From positions 1-33,756 of the forward strand of contig JACQWT010000254.1 in NCBI GenBank assembly GCA_016209145.1: a DNA stretch of 33,756 nucleotides, read 5' to 3'. This DNA comes from Deltaproteobacteria bacterium. GTDB lineage: Bacteria; Myxococcota_A; Polyangia; Polyangiales; Polyangiaceae. Made by a program: the position numbers and the translations under genes. The notes under the pieces are model-generated. The model did not search any database and was not told the origin of the DNA. It saw nothing but the letters and a program-made list of their open reading frames with translations. Positions within the stretch are counted from its first letter, which is position 1. Each line of letters begins with the position of its first letter. Positions 18,452 to 26,348 of this stretch are shown here, piece by piece.

Positions 18452-19729
18452 ATGCGGTGGTTCAAACCAGGCCAGGACTTCGACTTCATGGGCAAGCGCC
18501 CCTATTTCGTCGGCGCCAGCCTGGTGTTCATGCTCATGTCCGCCGTCCTGCTCTTCGTGCCCGGCATCCGCTACGGCACCGACTTCAAGGGCGGCACCGA
18601 GGTGGAGATCGCCTTCCAGAAGCCGGTCGAGGCCGGCGCCCTGCGCCGGGCGGTGCAGCGGGTGGGCTTCTCCTCGCCGGATGTCGTGGCGGTCACGGGT
18701 GCGGACGTGCCCCACGTGTTCTTGATCCGCGTGCAGGAGGTCACGGCTCTGTCCGAGGAGCAGAAGAAGGCCATCCAGAGCGCCCTGTGCCTGGTCGACG
18801 ACCGGGGCAAGCCGCCGCGCGAGGGCTGTGCCGAGGAGCAGCGCGTCGAGGAGGTCAAGTTCAGCCCGGGCGGCGACAAGGTCTCCGCGCGCTATTCCAA
18901 GGACCCCTGTGGCCCGGCGCAGGGCAACGAGGCGTGCCCGCCGCGCGCGGACATCGCCGGGCAGCTCGGCAACATCGCCGGCATCAAGCTGCGCCGCGGG
19001 GCCGGCAACCCCGTGGTGCAGAACCCGCGCGACCACAAGGTCGAGTTCTTCCTGGAGTCGCGGGCCGACCAGATCGTCAACGGCCTGCGCCAGGAGCTGG
19101 GGGAGGACACGGTGCCGGCCGATCCGCGTCGCGCCGAGTGGATTGGCCCCAAGGCCGGCAAGCAACTGCGCGATGCGGCCTTGATCAGCATCGCCATCTC
19201 GCTGCTCGCCATCATGGTCTACGTCGCCTTCCGGTTCGACATGCGCTTCGCGCCTGGAGGCGTCATCGCCCTGTTCCACGACGTGCTCATCGCCGTCGGG
19301 GCGAACGTGCTCACGGGCCGCGAGGTCTCGCTCTCGACCGTGGCCGCGCTCTTGACCATCGTCGGCTACTCGATCAACGACACGGTCATCGTCTACGACC
19401 GCATCCGCGAGAACCTGGGCAAACAGCGCAAGATGAACTTCCTGCAGGTCATCAACCGTTCGATCACCGAGATGTTCGATCGCACCATCCGCACCTCGTC
19501 GACGGTCGTTGTCTGCCTCATCCCGTTCATGTTCCTCGGCACCGGTGCGATCAAGGACTTCGCCTTCACGATGCAAGTGGGCGTGATCTTCGGCACCTAC
19601 TCGTCGATCTACATCGCCTCGCCCATCACCGAGTGGATCGATCGGGCCTTCTTCGGCGCCAAGCTGCGCAAGCGCCGGCGCGCCCGGCGCCGCCGCACCG
19701 CCACCGAGCAGCCCGAAGGGGCGGTCTGA
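18452..19729 (+). CDS. secF: Protein translocase subunit SecF
   Basis: A protein of 425 residues that works as a heterodimer with SecD. The first helix and the GIRYGTDFKGGTEVEIAFQ motif are at residues ~18-55, and the C-terminal five-helix part holds AWRR-type family motifs (RFDMRFAPGGVIALFHDVLI; VGYSINDTVIVYDRIRENLG; NRSITEMFDRTIRTSSTVVV). It is ~100 residues longer than E. coli SecF because of a large insert in the periplasmic domain (~95-205) with cysteines at CLVDDRGKPPREGC and CGPAQGNEACPP. It begins 20 bp after secD; GGAGG precedes the ATG. The stop codon lies in an 11-bp sequence that is repeated after the mobile element, so the insertion struck the stop region without changing the protein. 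Confidence 0.96.
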   Translation: MRWFKPGQDFDFMGKRPYFVGASLVFMLMSAVLLFVPGIRYGTDFKGGTEVEIAFQKPVEAGALRRAVQRVGFSSPDVVAVTGADVPHVFLIRVQEVTALSEEQKKAIQSALCLVDDRGKPPREGCAEEQRVEEVKFSPGGDKVSARYSKDPCGPAQGNEACPPRADIAGQLGNIAGIKLRRGAGNPVVQNPRDHKVEFFLESRADQIVNGLRQELGEDTVPADPRRAEWIGPKAGKQLRDAALISIAISLLAIMVYVAFRFDMRFAPGGVIALFHDVLIAVGANVLTGREVSLSTVAALLTIVGYSINDTVIVYDRIRENLGKQRKMNFLQVINRSITEMFDRTIRTSSTVVVCLIPFMFLGTGAIKDFAFTMQVGVIFGTYSSIYIASPITEWIDRAFFGAKLRKRRRARRRRTATEQPEGAV

Positions 19730-19733
19730 CGGC

Positions 19734-19913
19734 CATGCGTGATAGCCAAGAACTCCTCGACGGCAACGACGGCGGCCGATCCATCCGCGCGGGCCGGCTT
19801 ACGTCCTCGCGCCGGGCCCTCACGTACAGGAGTACGCTCGGGCCCGGCGCTGCGGGCGCGCTCGGCCGGCGCGGCGCCTCGGCCGCCGGCTGTCTGCTGG
19901 GTTATCACGCATG
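19734..19913 (+). mobile_element. Non-autonomous palindromic element, copy 2, with 11-bp target duplication
   Basis: A 180-bp element with perfect 11-bp terminal inverted repeats (CATGCGTGATA at 19734-19744, TATCACGCATG at 19903-19913). It is flanked exactly by GGTCTGACGGC at 19723-19733 and 19914-19924. The left duplication contains the secF stop. The core 19761-19897 matches copy 1 at 136 of 137 positions; the left and right flank segments between core and ends are diverged. Internal stems: 19770-19779 with 19879-19888, 19809-19819 with 19840-19850 (11 bp, perfect), and 19823-19827 with 19832-19836 around an AGGA loop. Removing element and one duplication rebuilds a secF-recJ junction of only about 11 bp, so recJ was formerly directly coupled to secF. 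Confidence 0.9.
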
Positions 19914-19931
19914 GGTCTGACGGCCCGGGCC

Positions 19932-21626
19932 ATGGATCGGGCAACCGGCGCCGAGGCGCCTCATGCCTCGCCGGCGGCCGAGGATCTGGCGCACGCGCTC
20001 GGCCTGAGCGTCACCGTGGCCGATGTCCTGCACGGCCGTGGCTTCGCAGCGGACGAGCGCACGCGGCGCTTCCTCGCGCCCAAGCTCGCCCATCTGACGC
20101 CACCGGACGGGATGGCCGACCGCGCTCCGGCGGCAGCGCGTATCGCCCGCGCCATCCGGGATCGCGAGACGGTCTGCCTCTTCGGCGACTACGACTGCGA
20201 CGGCGTCACGGCGACGGCCATCATGGCCGAGACCATCGACCGGCTGGGCGGCCGGACGGTGCCGGTGCTCGCCAGCCGCTTCGGCTCAGGCTACGGCCTG
20301 ACCGAGCCTGCCCTGGAGCGCGTGCGCGCCACGGGCGCCAGCCTGGTCGTGACCTGCGACTGCGGCTCGAGCGATCACGCCCAGCTTGGCGCTCTGCGCG
20401 CGAGCGGGATCGACGCGGTGGTCATCGACCATCACCTCGTGCCCGACGCCCCGCTGCCGGCCGTGGCCTTCTTGAACCCGTGCCGGCCCGACTGCGGCTT
20501 CCCGTACAAGGGGATGGCTTCCTGCGGTCTGGCGCTGTCGCTCGCCGCCGAGCTGCGCAAGCAGGTAGGCCGCGAGCTCGATCTTCGACCCTTGCTCGAT
20601 CTGGTGGCCATCGGCACGGTGGCCGACGTGGCCCCGCTCGACGGCGACAACCGCGTCCTGGTCAAGGTCGGGCTCGACGTGCTCGGCGCGGGGGGCCGGG
20701 CGGGCCTGGGCGCGCTCGGCGCGGGCGCCGGGCGCCGCTTCGAGCGGCCCACGGCCCAGGACATCGCTTTCTTCTTCGGGCCGCGCCTGAACGCTCCGGG
20801 CCGGCTGGGCGACGCCTCGCTTGCCCTGGAGCTGGTGCTCGCGCGCGACGCCGGGCGAGCCCGGGAGATCGCGGTTGCGCTCGAGCGCCTCACGGCCGAG
20901 CGGCGCGAGATCCAGCGCGCCATGCTGGCCGACGCCATGGCCGACATCGACGCGCAGGGCTGGGCCGACGATCCGGCCCTTGTGCTGGCGCGCCAGGGCT
21001 GGCACCCGGGCGTGGTCGGCATAGTGGCCGGACGGCTCGCGCAGCGCTACCGCCGGCCCGCGATCGTCGTCGCGCTCGATGGCGCAGCGGGCCGGGGATC
21101 GGTGCGGGCGCCGGACGGCTTCCGCATCCACGATGCCCTCACCGAGTGCGCCGATGTGCTGGAGAGCTTCGGCGGCCACCAGGCAGCGGCCGGCCTCGAG
21201 GTGCGCGCCGAGCGCATCGCGGCACTGCGCGAGCGCTGGTGCCGGGTCGCGGCCGCGGCCGGGGCCGCCGCCACGGATCGCGACACGGGCGAGCGCGTGT
21301 CGCCCGTGCGCCTGGACGAGCGCGATGATCTGGCGCGGGTGCTGGCCGATCTCGACCTGATCGAGCCCTGCGGCGAGGGCAACCCCGCGCCGCTTGTGGT
21401 GGTCGGCCCGGCGCGCGTGGTGCAGGCGCGTGACGCCAAAGGGCACTTGCGGCTCCAGCTCGACTGGTCCGGCCGCCCGCTCGGTGCCTTCTGGCCCGAG
21501 CGGGGCGAGCTCTGCGGCAGCCTTGGCCAGGAGGTGCGCTCGTTCGTGGGCCGGCTCCGGCGCGACCGCTGGCGTGGCGGCGACGCGGCGGAGCTTCTGG
21601 TGGAGCGCCTGTGCCCCAGCCCGTAG
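19932..21626 (+). CDS. recJ: Single-stranded-DNA-specific exonuclease RecJ
   Basis: A protein of 564 residues. RecJ degrades single-stranded DNA 5' to 3' in recombination and mismatch repair. DHH-family motifs are present: LFGDYDCDGVTAT (metal-binding aspartates, ~84-96), VTCDCGSSDHAQ, and VIDHHLVPDAPLP. The DHHA1 part has GRGSVRAPDGFRIHDALTE and SFGGHQAAAGLEV, and a C-terminal OB-like region follows (GEGNPAPLVVVGPARVV). ATG 19932 is chosen because it lies outside the mobile element and 3' of its target duplication. An in-frame ATG at 19911 is formed by the last bases of the element and would add seven residues. Neither has a good ribosome-binding site, consistent with former coupling to secF. 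Confidence 0.93.
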   Translation: MDRATGAEAPHASPAAEDLAHALGLSVTVADVLHGRGFAADERTRRFLAPKLAHLTPPDGMADRAPAAARIARAIRDRETVCLFGDYDCDGVTATAIMAETIDRLGGRTVPVLASRFGSGYGLTEPALERVRATGASLVVTCDCGSSDHAQLGALRASGIDAVVIDHHLVPDAPLPAVAFLNPCRPDCGFPYKGMASCGLALSLAAELRKQVGRELDLRPLLDLVAIGTVADVAPLDGDNRVLVKVGLDVLGAGGRAGLGALGAGAGRRFERPTAQDIAFFFGPRLNAPGRLGDASLALELVLARDAGRAREIAVALERLTAERREIQRAMLADAMADIDAQGWADDPALVLARQGWHPGVVGIVAGRLAQRYRRPAIVVALDGAAGRGSVRAPDGFRIHDALTECADVLESFGGHQAAAGLEVRAERIAALRERWCRVAAAAGAAATDRDTGERVSPVRLDERDDLARVLADLDLIEPCGEGNPAPLVVVGPARVVQARDAKGHLRLQLDWSGRPLGAFWPERGELCGSLGQEVRSFVGRLRRDRWRGGDAAELLVERLCPSP

Positions 21627-21655
21627 CAGATCGAGCATCTCAGTGCCCGCAGCGA

Positions 21656-21774
21656 CGGCTCGCCGAGTCGGCCGCGATCGCGGCTTGCGTCCTCGGCCCG
21701 GCTCCTCACGTACAGGAGTACGCTCCGGGCCGGGCCTGCGGGCGCGCTCGCGCTCGCGGCCGCCTGACGAGCCG
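21656..21774 (+). repeat. Diverged third copy of the palindromic element core
   Basis: It shares with copies 1 and 2 the centre CGTACAGGAGTACG and its immediate flanks (21 identical bases at 21705-21725), a GCGTCCTCG block to the left and a CTGCGGGCGCGCTCG block to the right. The stems differ in sequence but still pair: CGGCTCG with CGAGCCG (21656-21662/21768-21774), CGGCCGCGA with TCGCGGCCG (21669-21677/21754-21762), and GGCCCGG with CCGGGCC near the centre. No terminal repeats or target duplication are visible. It fills the gap between recJ and the ABC ATPase gene. Confidence 0.75.
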
Positions 21775-21795
21775 GGGAGGAGCAGGTGTGAACCG

Positions 21796-22575
21796 TTGAC
21801 CGAACCGTTGATCCAGTTCCGCGCCGTGCGCAAGGCATTCGGCCCCAAGGTCGTCTTGCGCGATCTGTCGCTCGACGTCTTTCCCGGCGAGACGCTCACG
21901 GTCATGGGCGGCTCGGGCGTGGGCAAGAGCGTGATGCTGAAGCTGCTCATCCGGCTGCTCGAGCCGGACGCCGGCTCCATCCGCTTCCACGGCGAGGAGA
22001 CCACCGCCATGGACGCCGCGCGCTTGCGCCAGGTGCGGCAGCGCATCGCCATGCTCTTCCAGGGCGGCGCCCTGTTCGACTCGTTCTCGGTGGCGGGCAA
22101 CGTCGGCTACGCGTTGCGCGAGCACTACTACCTGACCATGAGCGAGAGCGAGATCGCCGAGCGGGTAGCGTGGGCCCTCGGGCTCGTGGATCTGCCCGGG
22201 ACCGAGCAGATGCGGCCCTCCGACCTGTCGGGCGGCATGAAGAAGCGCGTGGCCCTGGCGAGGGCCGTTGCCCTGCGGCCCGAGGTGCTGCTCTACGACG
22301 AGCCCACCACCGGCCTCGATCCCATCAATACGACGCGGATCTGCCACTTGATCCGCGGCCTGCAGCGCGCCCTCGGTGTCACCAGCATCGTGGTCACGCA
22401 CGACATGCACAGCGCCTTCGCCGTCTCCGACCGCATGGCCATGCTCCACCGCGGCGAGGTCATCGCTGCGGGTCCGCCCGAGAGCTTCCGGCACCCACAG
22501 GACCCGCGCATCGTCCAGTTCATCGCGGGCCACGCGCCCGAGCACGAGGAGGTCGAGGCGCTGCTGCAAGCCTGA
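21796..22575 (+). CDS. mlaF: ABC transporter ATPase, Mla/MCE type
   Basis: A protein of 259 residues, the ATPase of a lipid ABC transporter that moves phospholipids between the membranes. It has Walker A (GGSGVGKS, ~38-45), a Q-loop (MLFQGGALFDSFSVAGNVGY, characteristic of MlaF), the signature LSGGMKKRVALARA, Walker B with VLLYDEPTTGLDP, and the H-loop VTHDMHSAF. The start is taken as TTG 21796, in frame with LIQFRAVRKAFGPKVV; GGAGGAG lies ~13 bp upstream. A closer start at TTG 21808 is possible. The mlaE-type permease gene that normally precedes it is missing, because recJ and the element remnant lie upstream. The MCE gene follows 16 bp later. Confidence 0.9.
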   Translation: MTEPLIQFRAVRKAFGPKVVLRDLSLDVFPGETLTVMGGSGVGKSVMLKLLIRLLEPDAGSIRFHGEETTAMDAARLRQVRQRIAMLFQGGALFDSFSVAGNVGYALREHYYLTMSESEIAERVAWALGLVDLPGTEQMRPSDLSGGMKKRVALARAVALRPEVLLYDEPTTGLDPINTTRICHLIRGLQRALGVTSIVVTHDMHSAFAVSDRMAMLHRGEVIAAGPPESFRHPQDPRIVQFIAGHAPEHEEVEALLQA

Positions 22576-22591
22576 GGCGTGCTACTCTAGG

Positions 22592-23710
22592 ATGGCCGTG
22601 CTGAACTTGAACTTTACCAAGAGCGACGTCAAGGTCGGGCTGTTCGTGCTGCTCGGCCTGGTGCTGGCCGGGCTGGTGGTGTTTCTCATCGGCGACCAGC
22701 GGCGCGTCTTCACGCCGACGATCGAGCTCGCGACGGAGTTCTCCGACGTGGCCGGCCTGGGCCGCGGCGCGCCGGTGCGCATGGGCGGCGTGCGCATCGG
22801 GCAGGTCGCCGAGGTGCGCTACGGCGACGACCCGGGCGACGTCAAGGTCCACGTGATGATGGAAGTTGCCCGCAGCGACGCCCGGCGCATCCGCAGCGAC
22901 AGCGTGGCGCGCATTGCCGGCAGGGGGCTGCTCGGCGACAAGATGGTGGTCATCAGCCGGGGCCAGAAGGGCCGGCCGCTCGCGGCGGGCGAGCTCGTCC
23001 CGAGCGTCGAGCCGCAGGACCTCGTGGACCGGCTCGACCGGGTGAGCGAGAAGGCCGAGGGCGCCATCGGCGAGCTCGGGCGCGCGGCCGGGGCCCTGGG
23101 CGACGAGAAGCTCCAGCAGGATCTGCGCGAAAGCGTGCGGGGCCTCAACGCGCTCTTGCGCCAGGTGACCGAGGGCGAAGGCTACCCTCACCGTTTCCTT
23201 ACCGACAAGCAGGAGGCCGAGCGGATCTCGCGTGTCGTGGGGAACCTCGACGTGTCGGCCGCCGAGCTCACCGCCACGCTGCGCGAGCTGCGCGGGGCCG
23301 TGGCCCAGGTGCGTTCCGGGCCAGGCTTCGCCCACGACGTGCTCTACGGCCGCGGGCTGGAGAAACCGTTCGGCCAGGTGGGTGACGCCGCCGCGGAGCT
23401 CGCCGCCGCGCTCCGGAGCGTGCGCGAGGCCGACAGCCTGACCCACGATCTGCTTTTCGGCGGGCGCCGCGGCGAGGACGCCGTGGCCAACGTGACCCAG
23501 GCCAGCGCGGATCTGCGCGACATCGTGCGCTCCGTCAAGGACGGCAAGGGCACGCTCGGGGCGCTGCTGGTCGATCCCTCGGTGTACGAGGATCTCAAGC
23601 TCGTGCTCGGCAACGTGCAGCGCAATACCATCCTGCGCGCGCTGGTGCGCTACGCCATCACCCAGGACGAGAAGCCGGCGTCGGCCAAGGTCGGCGGCGA
23701 CGGCCGGTGA
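22592..23710 (+). CDS. mlaD: MCE-domain lipid transport protein, MlaD-like
   Basis: A protein of 372 residues. One N-terminal membrane helix (KVGLFVLLGLVLAGLVVFLI, ~11-30) is followed by an MCE domain (~37-118: LATEFSDVAGLGRGAPVRMG, VRIGQVAEVRYG, GRGLLGDKMVVIS). The rest is a long alpha-helical part with repeated Leu/Arg/Glu stretches (QDLVDRLDRVSEKAEGAIG; NLDVSAAELTATLRELRGAV), probably coiled coil. MCE proteins form hexamers that shuttle lipids through the periplasm. The helical tail is longer than in E. coli MlaD and closer to the tube-forming PqiB/YebT-like or actinobacterial Mce layout. It is in an operon with the ATPase. The 247 bp downstream hold no gene. Confidence 0.88.
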   Translation: MAVLNLNFTKSDVKVGLFVLLGLVLAGLVVFLIGDQRRVFTPTIELATEFSDVAGLGRGAPVRMGGVRIGQVAEVRYGDDPGDVKVHVMMEVARSDARRIRSDSVARIAGRGLLGDKMVVISRGQKGRPLAAGELVPSVEPQDLVDRLDRVSEKAEGAIGELGRAAGALGDEKLQQDLRESVRGLNALLRQVTEGEGYPHRFLTDKQEAERISRVVGNLDVSAAELTATLRELRGAVAQVRSGPGFAHDVLYGRGLEKPFGQVGDAAAELAAALRSVREADSLTHDLLFGGRRGEDAVANVTQASADLRDIVRSVKDGKGTLGALLVDPSVYEDLKLVLGNVQRNTILRALVRYAITQDEKPASAKVGGDGR

Positions 23711-23957
23711 GCTCGACGGGAGGCACTCCGCTCCATGCCGCGGCGCGTTGGCGCGTTGCGGCATCGGCCTCTCCAGGAAGTGTCACCCGCCAGAAACGGC
23801 ATTGATCTCAACCAGATACTACCACTAGACGGCGGCCGCCGCGGGCCCTGCGGCGATTGGCCCTTTGCATCCGGAGCCGGTCCGGCATAAGCCGTTTCTT
23901 GCCTCCGGGCCGGCGTGGCCGCGGCCGGCTCCGGGGCGCTCACGAACCGGAGGACCA

Positions 23958-26336
23958 ATGGGTCGCACAATCAAGAAGGTAGCCGTGCTCGGCGCCGGCG
24001 TGATGGGACAAGGCATCGCCGCGCACCTGGCCAACGCCGGGGTGCCGTCGGTGCTCTACGACATCGTTCCCGCGGGAGCCGCCAAGAGCGAGCGCTCCAA
24101 GCTCGCCGTGGACGGCATCGAGAACGCCAAGCGTCTCAAGCCCGCCGCATTCTACAACAAGGACGACGCGGCGCTCATCACGCCCGCCAACTACGAGGAC
24201 GACGCCGCCCTGCTCAAGGACTGCGATCTCATCATCGAGGTCGTGGTCGAGCTCGTGGCCATCAAGAAGAAGGTCTTCGACTGGGTGGCCAAGCACCGCG
24301 CGCCGGGCAGCATCCTGGCCTCGAACACCTCGGGCATCGCCTGGGCCGACATGAGCGCCGGCATGCCGGCCGAGCTGCGCCAGCACTTCCTCGTGATGCA
24401 CTTCTTCAACCCGGTGCGCTACATGCGGCTCCTGGAGCTGGTGAGCGGGCCCGACACGCTGCCCGAGGTCACGCGCGCGGCGGCCGACTTCGGCGAGAAG
24501 GTGCTGGGCAAGGGCATCGTCTACGCCAAGGACACGCCTGCCTTCGTCGCGAACCGCATCGGCACCTATGCCATCTGCTCGGTGTTCAAGCACATGCCCG
24601 AGCTCGGCCTCGACATCGAGGCGGTCGACGCCATCTTCGGCCCGCCCATGGGCCGGCCCAAGAGCGGCGTGTTCCGCCTGGCCGATCTGGTGGGCCTGGA
24701 CACCATCGACCACGTCATGGCCAACATCCGCGACAAGGCCGCGGCCGACGAGGTGCGCGCGGCGTTTGTCTCGCCCGGCTTCCTCAAGAAGATGATCGAG
24801 GAGGGCGCCCTGGGCGACAAGACGGGCAAGGGCTTCTACAAGAAGGTCAAGGACGGCGGCAAGAGCGTCATCCTCGCCCGCGAGCTCGCGAGCGGCGAGT
24901 ACAAGCCCGCGGGCAAGCCGCGCTTCGACAGCATCGGCGCGGCCAAGCGGGCGGGCGACGTGGGCGCGGGCATCAAGGCCATGCTCGCAGGCACGGACGC
25001 CGCGGCCCAGCTCGCGTGGCGCGTCACGGCCGACGCGCTGATCTATGCCGCCAACCGCGTTCCCGAGATCGCCGACGACATCGTCAACGTCGATCGTGCC
25101 ATGCGCTGGGGCTTCGCCTGGGACCTCGGCCCCTTCGAGAGCTGGGACGCGATCGGCGTCAAGGCCTCGGTCGAGCGCATGAAGAAGGACGGACGCCGGA
25201 TCCCCGGCTGGATCGAGACGATGCTCACCTCGGGTCGCGAGAGCTTCTACGCGCGCGACGCGGAGGGACGCACGACCTACTGGGATCCGGCCTCGGCGAG
25301 CGCGAAGTCCGTGCCCCTGTCCGGCCGCTGGCTGTTCCTGAAGGACCGCAAGGAGGCGGACGCTGTCGTCGCGGCCAACGACTCGGCCGATCTCATCGAT
25401 CTCGGCGACGGCGTGCTGTGCCTGTCGTTCCACTCCAAGATGAACGCGCTCGATGCGGAGATCTTCGCACTCTACGGCCGCGCGCTGGACTGGCTGGACG
25501 AGGGCAAGTGGGAGGCCCTGGTGGTGGGCAACCAGGGCGGGACGGCGTTCTCGGCCGGCGCCAACATCTTCGTCATCGTCGCCCTGGCCATGCAGCAGAA
25601 ATGGAACGAGATCGGCGCGATGGTCAAGGGCATGCAAGATATCCTGGGCCGGGCGAAGTACAGCCGTCGCCCGGTCGTGACCGCACCCTGGGGCCTCGTG
25701 CTCGGGGGCGGCGCCGAGGTGGCCATGCGCGCCTCGGCCTGCCAGGCCGGCGCCGAGCTGTACATGGGTTTGGTCGAGGTTGGCGTGGGCCTGCTCCCCG
25801 CCGGCGGCGGCTGCACCGAGGTGCTCTGCCGCTACCTCGGCGGTATTCCCGAGGGCACCACGTTCGACCCCAACCCCTTCGTGCAGCAGGCATTCAAGGG
25901 CATCGGCATGGCGACCGTGTCCATGTCCGCCGAGGAGGCGCGGGGCCTGGGCTACCTGCGGCCGCAGGACCGGCTCTCGCTCGATCCCGACGCTCTCATC
26001 CAGGACGCCAAGCTCCTCGCCCTGGGCATGGTCAAGGCGGGCTACCGGCCACCCCGCAAGCCCAAGCTCAAGCTCCCCGGCCCGAGCGGCCGGGCGGCCA
26101 TCGAGCTGTTCCTGTACCAGATGCACAAGGGCGGCTGGGCCTCCGAGCACGATCTCAAGATCGGCAGGAAGATCGCCTACGTCATGACCGGCGGCGACAT
26201 CCCCACCAACACCGTGGTGGGCGAGCAGCACGTGCTCGATCTCGAGCGCGAGGCGTTCATCTCGCTCTGCGGCGAGCCCAAGACGCAGGAGCGCATCCAG
26301 CACATGCTGAGCACGGGCAAGCCCCTTAGGAACTAG
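23958..26336 (+). CDS. 3-hydroxyacyl-CoA dehydrogenase / enoyl-CoA hydratase (beta-oxidation multifunctional protein)
   Basis: A protein of 792 residues. The N-terminal part (~1-320) is a 3-hydroxyacyl-CoA dehydrogenase: NAD-binding loop VLGAGVMGQGIAAHLANAG, ASNTSGIAWADM, and the catalytic His of HFFNPVRYMRLLEL; a second dehydrogenase-C domain follows (~345-460). The C-terminal part (~480-760) is an enoyl-CoA hydratase/isomerase (AFSAGANIFVIVALAMQ; APWGLVLGGGAEVAMRAS). It hydrates enoyl-CoA and oxidises the product to 3-ketoacyl-CoA. This domain order is opposite to E. coli FadB and like the alpha/deltaproteobacterial forms. GGAGG precedes ATG 23958. The thiolase gene follows 12 bp downstream, so the two form an operon. 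Confidence 0.93.
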   Translation: MGRTIKKVAVLGAGVMGQGIAAHLANAGVPSVLYDIVPAGAAKSERSKLAVDGIENAKRLKPAAFYNKDDAALITPANYEDDAALLKDCDLIIEVVVELVAIKKKVFDWVAKHRAPGSILASNTSGIAWADMSAGMPAELRQHFLVMHFFNPVRYMRLLELVSGPDTLPEVTRAAADFGEKVLGKGIVYAKDTPAFVANRIGTYAICSVFKHMPELGLDIEAVDAIFGPPMGRPKSGVFRLADLVGLDTIDHVMANIRDKAAADEVRAAFVSPGFLKKMIEEGALGDKTGKGFYKKVKDGGKSVILARELASGEYKPAGKPRFDSIGAAKRAGDVGAGIKAMLAGTDAAAQLAWRVTADALIYAANRVPEIADDIVNVDRAMRWGFAWDLGPFESWDAIGVKASVERMKKDGRRIPGWIETMLTSGRESFYARDAEGRTTYWDPASASAKSVPLSGRWLFLKDRKEADAVVAANDSADLIDLGDGVLCLSFHSKMNALDAEIFALYGRALDWLDEGKWEALVVGNQGGTAFSAGANIFVIVALAMQQKWNEIGAMVKGMQDILGRAKYSRRPVVTAPWGLVLGGGAEVAMRASACQAGAELYMGLVEVGVGLLPAGGGCTEVLCRYLGGIPEGTTFDPNPFVQQAFKGIGMATVSMSAEEARGLGYLRPQDRLSLDPDALIQDAKLLALGMVKAGYRPPRKPKLKLPGPSGRAAIELFLYQMHKGGWASEHDLKIGRKIAYVMTGGDIPTNTVVGEQHVLDLEREAFISLCGEPKTQERIQHMLSTGKPLRN

Positions 26337-26348
26337 GGAGAGAACGAC

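Noticed and set aside
19911-19931. ATG 19911 as the recJ start
   Set aside because: It is created by the end of the inserted element, and the duplicated target sequence shows the older start to be 19932; it may still be used today.
23871-23934. 10-bp inverted repeat CCGGAGCCGG/CCGGCTCCGG upstream of the beta-oxidation operon, considered as an operator
   Set aside because: Short, built only of C/G-rich words and 44 bp apart; such pairs are expected by chance at this GC content.
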